DNA of 64,000 bases, taken from the NCBI RefSeq assembly GCF_016865585.1, contig NZ_JAESND010000005.1:124001-188000 (forward strand), written 5' to 3'. Made by a program: the position numbers and the translations under genes. Below, in pieces: positions 1 through 10,080 of this stretch. How positions within the stretch are numbered: position 1 is the first letter of the stretch; each line of letters starts with the position of its first letter. The stretch is from Jeongeupia naejangsanensis. GTDB taxonomy: Bacteria > Pseudomonadota > Gammaproteobacteria > Burkholderiales > Chitinibacteraceae. The notes below the pieces were generated by a model. The model searched no databases and was not told where the DNA came from. It saw only the letters and a program-made list of their open reading frames with translations.

Positions 1-2
1 GG

Positions 3-962
3 CACACCGCCAAGCCGGAAAACAAGGTCAAGGTCGGCGGCATGATGGTCGCCGCCGCGCTGACCTCGTTCCTGACCGGCATCACCGAGCCGATCGAGTT
101 CTCCTTCCTGTTCGTCGCACCGCAACTGTACGTGATCCATGCGCTGCTGGTCGGTACCGCACAGTTCATCGCCAACACGCTGAACATGCACATGGGCTTC
201 ACGTTCTCGCAGGGTGGCATCGACTTCCTGCTGTTCAACGTGTTCGGCAAGTACGCGCAGAACTGGTGGTGGACGCTGATCCTCGGCCCGATCTATTTCG
301 TCATTTACTACTTCGTGTTCCGCTTCTTCATCACCCGCTTCAACCTCAAGACCCCGGGTCGCGAGGATGAGGACGTGGCATCCGCAGGCGTGGTCGAAGG
401 TGACCGTTCGGGCATGTCGCAGCAGCTGGTGCTGGCCTTTGGCGGCCGCAAGAACATCCAGTCGCTCGACGCGTGCATTACCCGTCTGCGCATCTCGGTG
501 GCCGATCCGGCCCGTGTCGACCAGGCCAAGCTGAAGGCACTCGGTGCCGCAGGCGTCATGCAGGTCGGCAACAACATGCAGGCGATCTTCGGTACCCGTT
601 CGGAGAACCTCAAGACCGACATGCAGGCCTATCTGAAGACCGCCGGTGCCGAGGCCGACGGTCCGGCGGCAGTCGCGCCGGCTGCTGCTGTCGCGGCCCC
701 TGCCGCAGCAGCGGCAGCACCGGTCAGCGATGCCACGCGCCAGAAGGCGGCCACGGTGCTTCAGCTGCTCGGTGGCAAGGCCAACCTGCACGAGGTCGAG
801 GCTGTGGCCGTGACGCGCGTGCGGGTGACGCTGAAGGATCTGGCCCTGCTGCAGCAGGGCGAGCTCGAGAAAGCCGGTATCGCGGTAATGCCGGTCAGCG
901 ACAAGGTCGTGCAGGTCATCATCGGCAACGATGCCGAAGAACTAGCCAAACTGCTGAAGTAA
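3..962 (+). CDS. nagE: PTS N-acetylglucosamine permease, EIIC end plus two EIIB domains (5'-truncated)
   Basis: The reading frame is open from the window edge, so this is the C-terminal part of a GlcNAc-type phosphotransferase permease that imports and phosphorylates the sugar at the inner membrane. The first ~95 residues carry EIIC membrane segments, including the [10 protein letters not shown] signature of the glucose/GlcNAc family. A canonical EIIB domain follows with phospho-Cys in DACITRLRI (codon 474-476). After an Ala/Pro-rich linker comes a second EIIB-like domain that ends the protein. In that copy the Cys position is Ala (AVAVTRVRV, codon 807-809), so it cannot carry the phosphoryl group in the usual way. 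E. coli NagE ends in EIIA instead, so EIIA must come from another gene here. A clear terminator follows. Confidence 0.85.
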   Translation, partial: HTAKPENKVKVGGMMVAAALTSFLTGITEPIEFSFLFVAPQLYVIHALLVGTAQFIANTLNMHMGFTFSQGGIDFLLFNVFGKYAQNWWWTLILGPIYFVIYYFVFRFFITRFNLKTPGREDEDVASAGVVEGDRSGMSQQLVLAFGGRKNIQSLDACITRLRISVADPARVDQAKLKALGAAGVMQVGNNMQAIFGTRSENLKTDMQAYLKTAGAEADGPAAVAPAAAVAAPAAAAAAPVSDATRQKAATVLQLLGGKANLHEVEAVAVTRVRVTLKDLALLQQGELEKAGIAVMPVSDKVVQVIIGNDAEELAKLLK

Positions 963-980
963 ACAGGCTTCGGTCAACGG

Positions 981-1010
981 AACGGCGTGCCTTTCGGCAC
1001 GCCGTTTTTC
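981..1010 (+). terminator. Rho-independent terminator after the PTS gene
   Basis: A perfect stem AACGGCGTGCC / GGCACGCCGTT closes on a TTTC loop and is followed by TTTTTC. It lies about 20 bases after the stop codon. Confidence 0.85.
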
Positions 1011-1100
1011 ATTTTGCAGCATCGACGGCAGGCCGGCCGGTCTCGCCCTGCTGCGGCGACTACGTTACGCTGGCGCCATTGCCGACTGGAGGGGAAGCCG

Positions 1101-1889
1101 ATGAACAAGCCGATCGTGATCCAGGGGGCGATGCAGGTCGAGGTCGCCTCGCTGATCGCACAACTGGGCGACGCGACCGTCGAGACGACCGGTGGCTGGA
1201 CATTCTGGTGCGGCCAGCTGGATGGTGTACCGGTCATCGTCAGCCGCACCGGCATGGGCATGAGCAATGCGGCGGCCGCGACGGCACTGGCGATCGAACG
1301 CTATGCGCCGGCGGCGGTGATCAATCAGGGCACGGCCGGCGGACATGATCCGGCGCTGCAGCCGAACGATCTGGTGCTCGGTGCGCGGGTGATTCATCTC
1401 GGCGCGTTCCAGAGTCCGTTCCGCGATGCCGGCGCAGGCAGCGACACGCTGGGCTGGCGGCCGCTCGACCTGATGGACCAGAGCGAAAGCGCCGAATTCA
1501 CCATGCCGGTGCCGATGTCGTTCGATGCCGACCCGGCATTGCTGGCGATTGCACGCGAGGTCACTTATGCGGCCGGTCGCGTTGTCGACGGCGTGATCGG
1601 GTCCTCCGACGTCTGGAACAACGAACTCGACCGGATTGCGCATTTCCATGCCCGCTACGGCACGCTGGTCGAGGAGATGGAGGCCGCGTCGGTCGCGCAG
1701 GTCTGCGGCCAGTACGGCGTGCCGTTTCTGGGCGTGCGGGTCGTCTCGAACAATATCGTCAACGGTTCGGCCCACGACGTGAGCACGGCCAACGCCTGCC
1801 AGGCTTTCGTCGCGGCGCTGCTGTCGCATTACCGGCCGCCGGCCGCAGCGCTGTTGCGCCCGCCGCTGTCCACCGAGGAGCAGGCATGA
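1101..1889 (+). CDS. PNP/UDP-family nucleosidase (MTA/SAH nucleosidase-like)
   Basis: A 262-residue member of the purine nucleoside phosphorylase/nucleosidase family. The N-terminal GAMQVEV matches the GAMEEEV of MTA/SAH nucleosidase (catalytic Glu12), the NQGTAGG loop matches NTGSAGG, and EEMEAASVAQVC matches VEMEATAIAHVC (Glu174). The catalytic Asp197 (SDVAD in E. coli) is replaced by Asn in VVSNN. In purine nucleoside phosphorylases an Asn at the equivalent place favours 6-oxopurines, so the substrate may not be MTA or SAH. The start was taken at 1101 because GGAGGGGAAG precedes it; a longer frame from 987 would overlap the upstream terminator. It overlaps the next gene by 4 bases (ATGA), suggesting coupling. 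Confidence 0.75.
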   Translation: MNKPIVIQGAMQVEVASLIAQLGDATVETTGGWTFWCGQLDGVPVIVSRTGMGMSNAAAATALAIERYAPAAVINQGTAGGHDPALQPNDLVLGARVIHLGAFQSPFRDAGAGSDTLGWRPLDLMDQSESAEFTMPVPMSFDADPALLAIAREVTYAAGRVVDGVIGSSDVWNNELDRIAHFHARYGTLVEEMEAASVAQVCGQYGVPFLGVRVVSNNIVNGSAHDVSTANACQAFVAALLSHYRPPAAALLRPPLSTEEQA

Positions 1890-2239
1890 AGCTGACCATC
1901 TACCACAACCCGCGTTGCAGCAAATCGCGTGAAATGCTGGCCCTGTTGCGCGAGCGCGGATTCGAGCCCGACATCGTCGAGTACCTGAAAACGCCGCCCG
2001 ACGCCGAGACGCTGCGGCGTCTGCTGGCGCTGCTCGAACTGACGCCGCGTGCGCTGATTCGCAGCAAGGAAGCCGAGTACGCAGAGCTCGGCCTCGATGA
2101 CCCCGCACTCGACGACGCGGCGCTGATCGCCGCGATGGTGACGCAGCCGAAGCTGATCGAGCGGCCCATCGTCGTTGTCGATGATGCGCGCGCTGCAATC
2201 GGTCGTCCGCCCGAAGCGGTGTTGAAGCTGTTCGACTGA
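1886..2239 (+). CDS. ArsC/YfgD-family thioredoxin-fold protein (arsenate reductase-like)
   Basis: A 117-residue protein of the glutaredoxin-dependent arsenate reductase family, whose well-studied members reduce arsenate to arsenite. The active-site motif NPRCSKSRE with its single Cys is near residue 12, and the conserved RPIVVVDDARAAIGRPPE segment lies near the C-terminus. The length is normal for the family. No arsenic genes (arsR, arsB, acr3) are adjacent, so like E. coli YfgD it may have another redox role. It is translationally coupled to the upstream nucleosidase. Confidence 0.8.
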   Translation: MKLTIYHNPRCSKSREMLALLRERGFEPDIVEYLKTPPDAETLRRLLALLELTPRALIRSKEAEYAELGLDDPALDDAALIAAMVTQPKLIERPIVVVDDARAAIGRPPEAVLKLFD

Positions 2240-2250
2240 TGATCGTTGTC

Positions 2251-2276
2251 GAAGGTCGCACACGGGTGCGACCTTC
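2251..2276 (+). terminator. Hairpin after arsC-like gene, possible terminator
   Basis: GAAGGTCGCAC and GTGCGACCTTC form an 11-bp stem just after the stop codon. There is no T-run after it, so intrinsic termination is uncertain. Confidence 0.45.
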
Positions 2277-2371
2277 GGTCACACCGCGTTGACTGGGGCG
2301 AGGCCCGGGGCTGCAAGGTCCGGCCGGCCGGTCTAAGTTGAGAGTTCACCTGTACAAAGGAGGACAGTGCG

Positions 2372-3271
2372 ATGAAGTTGTGGAGCGATTCCTTTCATGA
2401 CGGCAGCCCGATTCCGGGCGAGTTCGCTTTCGCGGTCGTCGACCCGGCGAACCATGTCGCACTTTCCGCCAACCGCAATCCCCAGCTGGCGTGGCGCGAT
2501 GCGCCGGTGGGGACGAAGTCGTTCGTGCTGCTGGTCCACGACCCGGACGTACCAAGCCGGGGTGACGACGTGAATCAGGAAGGCCGCGAAGTCGCCGCAT
2601 CACTGGCGCGTGTCGATTTCTTCCACTGGGTACTGATCGATATTCCGGCTACGGTTCGTACCATCGCGGCCGGCGAGCATGCCGATGGCGTCCAGGTTCG
2701 CGGCAAGCCGGGCCCGGCCGCGCCGCACGGTTACCGCCACGGCATCAACGATTTCACCGGCTGGTTCGCCGGCGACAAGGCCATGGCCGGTGACTACTTC
2801 GGTTACGACGGACCCTGCCCGCCGTGGAACGATGCGCTGACGCACCGCTATGTGTTCACGCTCCATGCGCTGGATGTCGACCGGCTTGCGCTGGACGGAA
2901 CCTTTACCGGTCACGACGTGCGCAAGGCGATGTCCGGGCACATCCTTGGCGAAGCACGGCTGACCGGTACGTATACGCTCAATCCGCGGCTGCGCTCGCT
3001 CGATGGCCACGCCAACGGCGAATTCCATCAGGTGTCGTGCGAGGCGCTCGACTATCTCGAAATCGCCTGCATGGGGCGCTACAAGCTCCACCTCGAGCTT
3101 GTCGGCGGCGAATCGGCGACCGGACTGGCGCAGGACATTCGCGATCATGGTCACGCCGAGTACTTGGTGCTTGGTACCCATGATGGCGACATCGAAATCC
3201 GTTTTGATCACATCCGCGCACTGACGCCGTTGACGCACGGTGCACGCTTCGGTCATGTGACCTTGCGCTGA
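2372..3271 (+). CDS. PEBP (YbhB/YbcL) domain fused to a Rof-like Rho-binding antiterminator domain
   Basis: A 299-residue two-domain protein. Residues ~1-205 match the bacterial phosphatidylethanolamine-binding protein family, with PQLAWRDAP, LLVHDPDVPS, FHWVLIDIP, YFGYDGPCPPWND and HRYVFTLHALD at the expected spacing. Residues ~215-299 match the small Rof/YaeO family, which binds Rho and inhibits termination: FHQVSCEALDYLEIACM aligns with the (I/V)xCDDYDxLELAC start of Rof, and EYLVLGTHDGDIEIRFDHI with its second half. Both domains are normally separate proteins. A strong AAAGGAGG lies 8 bases before the start. No signal peptide is seen, so a cytoplasmic location is expected. The functional link between the halves is unknown. 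Confidence 0.8.
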   Translation: MKLWSDSFHDGSPIPGEFAFAVVDPANHVALSANRNPQLAWRDAPVGTKSFVLLVHDPDVPSRGDDVNQEGREVAASLARVDFFHWVLIDIPATVRTIAAGEHADGVQVRGKPGPAAPHGYRHGINDFTGWFAGDKAMAGDYFGYDGPCPPWNDALTHRYVFTLHALDVDRLALDGTFTGHDVRKAMSGHILGEARLTGTYTLNPRLRSLDGHANGEFHQVSCEALDYLEIACMGRYKLHLELVGGESATGLAQDIRDHGHAEYLVLGTHDGDIEIRFDHIRALTPLTHGARFGHVTLR

Positions 3272-3283
3272 AATGTGCTGATG

Positions 3284-3316
3284 AAAAAAGCGCCGCTACG
3301 CGGCGCTTTTTTTTTG
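3284..3316. terminator. Bidirectional terminator between convergent genes
   Basis: AGCGCCG-CTA-CGGCGCT is flanked by an A-run on the left and nine T on the right. It can therefore end both the PEBP-Rof transcript and the convergent bcsA-like transcript. Confidence 0.9.
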
Positions 3317-3327
3317 CTGATCCCTGA

Positions 3328-5583
3328 TCAGCCCCTGCGGATCATGCCGGCCTGGCCAGCTAGCCCGCCGCCGCCAGCCAGTGCCGGTCGCGGCGTGGCC
3401 GGCGAGCTTGCATCCAGCGCCGCGGGCTTGTCGGCCCGCTGCGGCAGCATGTGGCCGTAGATCGGTGCAACCGGGCTGTCGTACACCGTCTCGGCATCGG
3501 TTTGCACCTGAATCTGTTCAAGGCCAGTTCGCGTAATGGTCGTGACCTCGTGCGTGCCTGCCGGCAGCGGCGAGAACGTCAGCAGCAGGTCACGGCTGAG
3601 CAGGCCCACTTTCTTGCCGACGGATTCGTCAGGGTTGTCACGGTAGAGCACCGTCGTCCACTGCCGTTTGGCGACATTCGGCGCAGGCTTGCCGGTGAAC
3701 AGGTCACCGAGGAACTGCAGCGGCGTACGGCTGCGTTCTGTCAGCGACTGCACCTGCCACTGGAGGTCGGAACCGTAGAGGAACAGGTCGAGCCGGTCGC
3801 GTTCGGTTGCCGATTTCCAGTCGAACACGCAGCCGATGGCCTTGATGTAACCGGGCTCGCCCGGGCGCTGCGGCTGTGCACGGATCGTTGCGGCGATGTT
3901 CGCGCGGATCGGCAGCGCACCGGATGGCAGGTACAGCTCGCCATCGACTTCGGTCCCGCTACGCACATCGTCCGGCAGTTGCGCGTACAGCCGGAAGCCT
4001 GATGACGAGATGTCGTCGACCGTGCCGTAAGTGGTGGTGCCGTTCGGAAAGCGCAGCTTGGCCGGCAGCGGAATCGGGAAGCGGTACTCGTGGCGGCGGC
4101 TAAGGCTGCTGGCCCGGGTGAACAGCAACATCAGTAGCGCCAGCCCGCCGTTGATGAAGGCCCAGATCGAATTGGCGATCAGGCTGTCGAGCGGCAGCTT
4201 GCCGAAATAGGCATACATCGCCAGACCGATCGGGATGGCAACGACCGAGAGGACCATGATCAGGAACTGCGGGATCACGAAACGGCGATAGCTACTGCCG
4301 GTGACAGACTTGCTGGTCACGTTGAACTTCAGCTTGCCGCGGAATGCGGCCAGCGTTGCCCAGGCGAAGGCCCAGAAGCGGGCAAAGTTGTACTGCTCGA
4401 TCATCAGCGACCGGCCGTAACCGCGACTGATTTCCTCGTACATCAAGAAGGTCAGCACGATGTAGGGAATGAAACGGATCAGGAAGCCTTCGCTGAAGCT
4501 GGCGATCGGCGACAAGCCGGTGGTCAGCACGACGATGGGCGCGAGGTAGAAAAACCCCTTCTGCCAGCCATCGAAGTAGGTGCTCATCGACGCAAGGTAA
4601 TTGAGGCGCTGCGCGAACGTCAGTCCGCGCGCGAACACCACGCCTTCGCGTCGCCAGATCTGCATGGCGCCCTGACCCCAGCGGATGCGTTGCTTGATGA
4701 AGGGGACGACCGAGGCCGGCGCGATGCCGAAGGCCAGCGAGCGCGGATGGTAGACCGACGCAAACCCCGCCTTGTGCAGTTTCAGCGAGGTGTGCAGATC
4801 CTCTGTGACCGTACCCGTGGCAAAGCCGCCGATCGTATCGAGTGACGCGCGCCGCAGGATGGCGCAGCTGCCGCAGAAGAAAGCGGCGTTCCAGTAGTCC
4901 TTGCCGCGCTGGATGACGCGGAAGAACAGCGATTGTTCGGTCCAGACGTTGGTCTGCTTGTCCTTGCGGTGCTGGTAGGAATCGAGATTGAAGAAGTCCT
5001 GCGGCGTCTGGACGAACGATACTTTGGGATCGTTGAAATAGCCGAGTGTCTCGGTCAGGAAGCGGCGCGACGGCGCATGGTCGGCGTCGAAGATCGCCAC
5101 GAAGTCGGCATTGCTTTGCGCCAGACCGGCATTGAGGTTGCCGGCTTTGGCGTGCTCGTTGTTGCTGCGCGCGTGATAGCCGCAGCCCAGTTCGGCTGCG
5201 AGTTGCGCCATCTCCGGCCGGTTGCCGTCGTCGAGCAGCCAGACCTTGTGGGGGTAGTCCATTTCGATCGCGGCGAGCAGCGTGTGCCGGACCAGATCGA
5301 CCGGCTCGTTCAGCGAAGGTACGAACACATCGACGCTGAGTCCGGGGGGTGCGGCCGGCATGTCGCGTTCGGCCAGCCGCCAGGTCATGACCAGATGCAG
5401 CAGGGCGGTGAAGAAGCCGTACAGCTCGGCGACATACAGCAGTACGGAAAAGACAGGCGCTTCGGGGTTGAAGACGGTAGGGCGCCAGCTCAGGTAGATG
5501 AAGGCGATGATCAGGTAGGCAATGACAACGAGTACCTGCGCCGGGCGCAGCGACTCGTAACGGATGCCGTTGGCTTTGCTCAT
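3328..5583 (-). CDS. bcsA: Cellulose synthase catalytic subunit-like glycosyltransferase with PilZ domain
   Basis: A 751-residue inner-membrane processive GT2 enzyme. Two N-terminal membrane helices precede the catalytic domain with the DDG, DAD, TED and QRIRW motifs, which bind UDP-sugar and the growing chain. More membrane helices follow, then a PilZ domain with RHEYR and DDISSSGFRL, matching the RxxxR and (D/N)xSxxG c-di-GMP signature. Activation by c-di-GMP is therefore likely. The start at 5583 has AGGAG nine bases upstream; a longer frame from 5667 lacks such support. No bcsB, bcsZ, bcsC or bcsQ is near, so it is a solitary synthase and the polymer need not be cellulose. Confidence 0.8.
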   Translation of the reverse strand: MSKANGIRYESLRPAQVLVVIAYLIIAFIYLSWRPTVFNPEAPVFSVLLYVAELYGFFTALLHLVMTWRLAERDMPAAPPGLSVDVFVPSLNEPVDLVRHTLLAAIEMDYPHKVWLLDDGNRPEMAQLAAELGCGYHARSNNEHAKAGNLNAGLAQSNADFVAIFDADHAPSRRFLTETLGYFNDPKVSFVQTPQDFFNLDSYQHRKDKQTNVWTEQSLFFRVIQRGKDYWNAAFFCGSCAILRRASLDTIGGFATGTVTEDLHTSLKLHKAGFASVYHPRSLAFGIAPASVVPFIKQRIRWGQGAMQIWRREGVVFARGLTFAQRLNYLASMSTYFDGWQKGFFYLAPIVVLTTGLSPIASFSEGFLIRFIPYIVLTFLMYEEISRGYGRSLMIEQYNFARFWAFAWATLAAFRGKLKFNVTSKSVTGSSYRRFVIPQFLIMVLSVVAIPIGLAMYAYFGKLPLDSLIANSIWAFINGGLALLMLLFTRASSLSRRHEYRFPIPLPAKLRFPNGTTTYGTVDDISSSGFRLYAQLPDDVRSGTEVDGELYLPSGALPIRANIAATIRAQPQRPGEPGYIKAIGCVFDWKSATERDRLDLFLYGSDLQWQVQSLTERSRTPLQFLGDLFTGKPAPNVAKRQWTTVLYRDNPDESVGKKVGLLSRDLLLTFSPLPAGTHEVTTITRTGLEQIQVQTDAETVYDSPVAPIYGHMLPQRADKPAALDASSPATPRPALAGGGGLAGQAGMIRRG

Positions 5584-5868
5584 GATGCGGCTCTCCTGCA
5601 TGTCCCGCGCCGCTTTGCTGGCCGGAGTGGGCCGCGGCGGGTCGTTTTTAGTGAGCGGAACGATCAAAATGCGAATAGCTCTGACTTTTCTTACTTATAA
5701 GAACCACGCTAGCACCGTGCTGCGGGCTTTGTGCAGCAAACGACAGCCGGCAATCCACCCGTCCCGGCGCGAGGGCGGATGCGGGGGGCTTGGGTTACCG
5801 GGCGTGACAGGTGCACTGCGGGCGTTCCGGCTCTACACTCTGGGCTGATTAACCCGTGGAACCTGCCC

Positions 5869-6606
5869 GTGATCACCCAGAGCCATTTTGTCGACCTGCC
5901 GACCGCAACCGGCAGCATGCGTACCTATGTCCACCGTCCGTCCGGTGACGGCCAGTATCCGGCGGTGCTGTTTTACTCGGAGATTTTCCAGCAGACCGGG
6001 CCGATCGAACGTGCGGCGCGGCTGCTCGCCGGGCACGGCTATGCGGTGCTGGTGCCCGAGGTGTTCCACGAACTGAATCCGGCCGGCACGGTGCTGGCAT
6101 ACGATGACGCCGGCCGCGACAAGGGCAACGCCGACAAGGCGGCCAAGCCGGCGGAAAGCTATGACAGCGACAACCGGGCGATGATCGACTGGCTGGCGGC
6201 ACAGCCGTGGTACGACGGCCATGTGGGTGCGATGGGTTTCTGCATCGGCGGCCATCTGGCCTTTCGCGCCGCGCTGCAGCCCGAGATCGCAGCGACCGCG
6301 TGTTTCTACGCGACCGACCTGCATTCGAACACGATCCCGAACGGTCCGGGCCAGCACAGCATGGACCGGCTGGCCGAGATCCGCGGCGAGCTCCTGATGA
6401 TCTGGGGCAAGCAGGATCCGCACATCCCGGCGGCCGGGCGTGCACAGGTCTACCAGAAGCTGGCCGATGCCGGTCTCGACTTCACCTGGCACGAGTTCAA
6501 CGGCCAGCACGCCTTCATGCGTGACGAGGGGGAGCGCTACGATGCGCAGCTGGCGCTGACCGGTTACCGGCTGGCGCTGGACCTGTTCGGCCGCGTGCTG
6601 CGCTGA
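5869..6606 (+). CDS. Dienelactone hydrolase family protein
   Basis: A 245-residue alpha/beta-hydrolase. The catalytic Cys is in MGFCIGGH, the Asp in MIWGKQDPHIP and the His in NGQHAFM, the Cys-Asp-His triad of dienelactone hydrolases. The GTG start at 5869 gives the family's usual length; an in-frame extension to 5731 encodes unrelated low-complexity sequence. The ribosome binding site is weak. No aromatic-degradation genes are near, so the true substrate is open. Confidence 0.8.
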   Translation: MITQSHFVDLPTATGSMRTYVHRPSGDGQYPAVLFYSEIFQQTGPIERAARLLAGHGYAVLVPEVFHELNPAGTVLAYDDAGRDKGNADKAAKPAESYDSDNRAMIDWLAAQPWYDGHVGAMGFCIGGHLAFRAALQPEIAATACFYATDLHSNTIPNGPGQHSMDRLAEIRGELLMIWGKQDPHIPAAGRAQVYQKLADAGLDFTWHEFNGQHAFMRDEGERYDAQLALTGYRLALDLFGRVLR

Positions 6607-6624
6607 GGGCGGGCGACGACGCGG

Positions 6625-7551
<927 letters not shown>

Positions 7552-7555
7552 CTAA

Positions 7556-8608
<1,053 letters not shown>

Positions 8609-8637
8609 TCCTTTTACCCCTTTCCGCAGATACCGCC

Positions 8638-10026
8638 ATGGCCAACATCAGCCGCAAGTACCGCCAGAGCATCGGCAAAGCGATCCGCGATCAGGTGCCG
8701 CGTTCGTCGCATACCGACTGGGTGCGGCGCGAGCGCGATCCGGTCGCGCTGATCGAGGCCTCGAGCGAAGGCCGGGTGCCGGCGCTGATTCCGCTGCGCT
8801 ACGGCCGGATGTCGGCGTCGCCGTTCGCCTTTTTCCGTGGCACCTCGCTGCTGCAGGCCTTCGATCTGCAGGGCAGCCCGGATACCGGGCTGGCGACGCA
8901 GATCTGCGGCGACTGTCACCTGATGAACTTCGGCGTCTATGCCACGCCCGAGCGCAACCTCGTTTTCGACATCAACGATTTCGACGAAACGCATCCGGGG
9001 CCGTGGGAGTGGGACATCAAGCGGCTGGCGGTCAGCGCGGTGCTTGCGGCGCGCGAGCGCGGCCTGAGCGACAAACGGGCGCACGAACTGGTCCGCATGC
9101 TGGTGCAGACCTACCGGATCCGCATGGCGAGCTATGCGCGGATGAGCGAGATCGAGCTCTGGTGCGAAAAGATCGGCTTCGATGCACTCAAGCGCTCGGC
9201 CGACGATCCCGAAATCGCCGCCTGGCTCGACCAGAACGCCGCCAAGGCCCGCAAGCGCACCCACGAACGGCTGCTGCCGAAGATCACCACCGAGGTCGAC
9301 GGCACCTTGAAGCTGGTCGACAACCCGCCGGTGATCTTCCACCTGAACAACGAGCATTCGCTGCTGCCCGACGACGACGCCATGCGCCAGGCGGCCGACA
9401 TGCTCGACATCATGCAGCCGAGCTATGCGCAGTACCTGAACACCCTGCAGGACGACCGGCGACTGCTGCTGTCGCGTTACCGGATGGTCGACATCGCCTT
9501 CAAGGTTGTCGGCGTCGGCAGCGTCGGCACCCGCTGTCTGGTGATCCTGCTGATGGACGAGCACGACCAGCCGCTGTTCCTGCAGCTGAAGGAAGCGCGC
9601 GAATCGGTGCTGGCCAGCGTACTGCCGCCGGCGCCGTATCCGCATCAAGGCCAGCGCGTCGTCTCGGGCCAGCGGCTGATGCAGGGCACCAGCGACTTCT
9701 TCCTCGGCTGGCTGGTCGGCCCGACCGGGCGGCATTTCTACGTGCGGCAGTTGCGCGACATGAAGCTGTCGGCCCGGCTGGAAACCTACAACGCCGAGAT
9801 GTTCGAGTCGTATCTGGGTACGTGCGGCTGGACGCTGGCGCGCGCCCACGCCAAGGCCAGCGGCCTGTCGGCCGAGATCGCCGGCTATCTCGGCAGCAGC
9901 GATACCTTCGATCAGGCGATCGCCGACTATGCGCTGGCGTACGCCGACCAGACCGAGGCCGACTACGCACTGTTCAAGCAGGCAATCGCCGACGGCCGGT
10001 TGCCGGTGCAGCTGCCGGACGAGTGA
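8638..10026 (+). CDS. DUF2252 family protein
   Basis: A 462-residue protein of the uncharacterised DUF2252 (COG4320) family, recognised from FAFFRGTS, ICGDCHLMNFGVYATPERNLVFDINDFDE and WEWDIKRLA. These segments recall aminoglycoside-phosphotransferase-like kinases, with a DCHLMNFG catalytic-loop-like motif and a DINDFDE metal-loop-like motif. This suggests a kinase-like fold, but no function is established here. It begins 29 bases after the adenine deaminase gene and may be co-transcribed. A strong terminator follows. Confidence 0.8.
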   Translation: MANISRKYRQSIGKAIRDQVPRSSHTDWVRRERDPVALIEASSEGRVPALIPLRYGRMSASPFAFFRGTSLLQAFDLQGSPDTGLATQICGDCHLMNFGVYATPERNLVFDINDFDETHPGPWEWDIKRLAVSAVLAARERGLSDKRAHELVRMLVQTYRIRMASYARMSEIELWCEKIGFDALKRSADDPEIAAWLDQNAAKARKRTHERLLPKITTEVDGTLKLVDNPPVIFHLNNEHSLLPDDDAMRQAADMLDIMQPSYAQYLNTLQDDRRLLLSRYRMVDIAFKVVGVGSVGTRCLVILLMDEHDQPLFLQLKEARESVLASVLPPAPYPHQGQRVVSGQRLMQGTSDFFLGWLVGPTGRHFYVRQLRDMKLSARLETYNAEMFESYLGTCGWTLARAHAKASGLSAEIAGYLGSSDTFDQAIADYALAYADQTEADYALFKQAIADGRLPVQLPDE

Positions 10027-10046
10027 ACCACCGCTGCAAACGCAAC

Positions 10047-10074
10047 AAGGGCCGCGATCGCGGCCCTTTTCTTT
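10047..10074. terminator. Rho-independent terminator between convergent genes
   Basis: AAGGGCCGC-GATC-GCGGCCCTT followed by TTCTTT. The stem is perfect and lies between the DUF2252 gene and the convergent binding-protein gene. Confidence 0.85.
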
Positions 10075-10080
10075 GTCGGT

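Noticed and set aside
1065-2282. Long minus-strand frames opposite plus-strand genes (here and throughout, for example 28391-30721)
   Set aside because: They are Arg- and His-rich shadows produced by high-GC codon bias; none shows a protein family, a ribosome binding site or sensible spacing.
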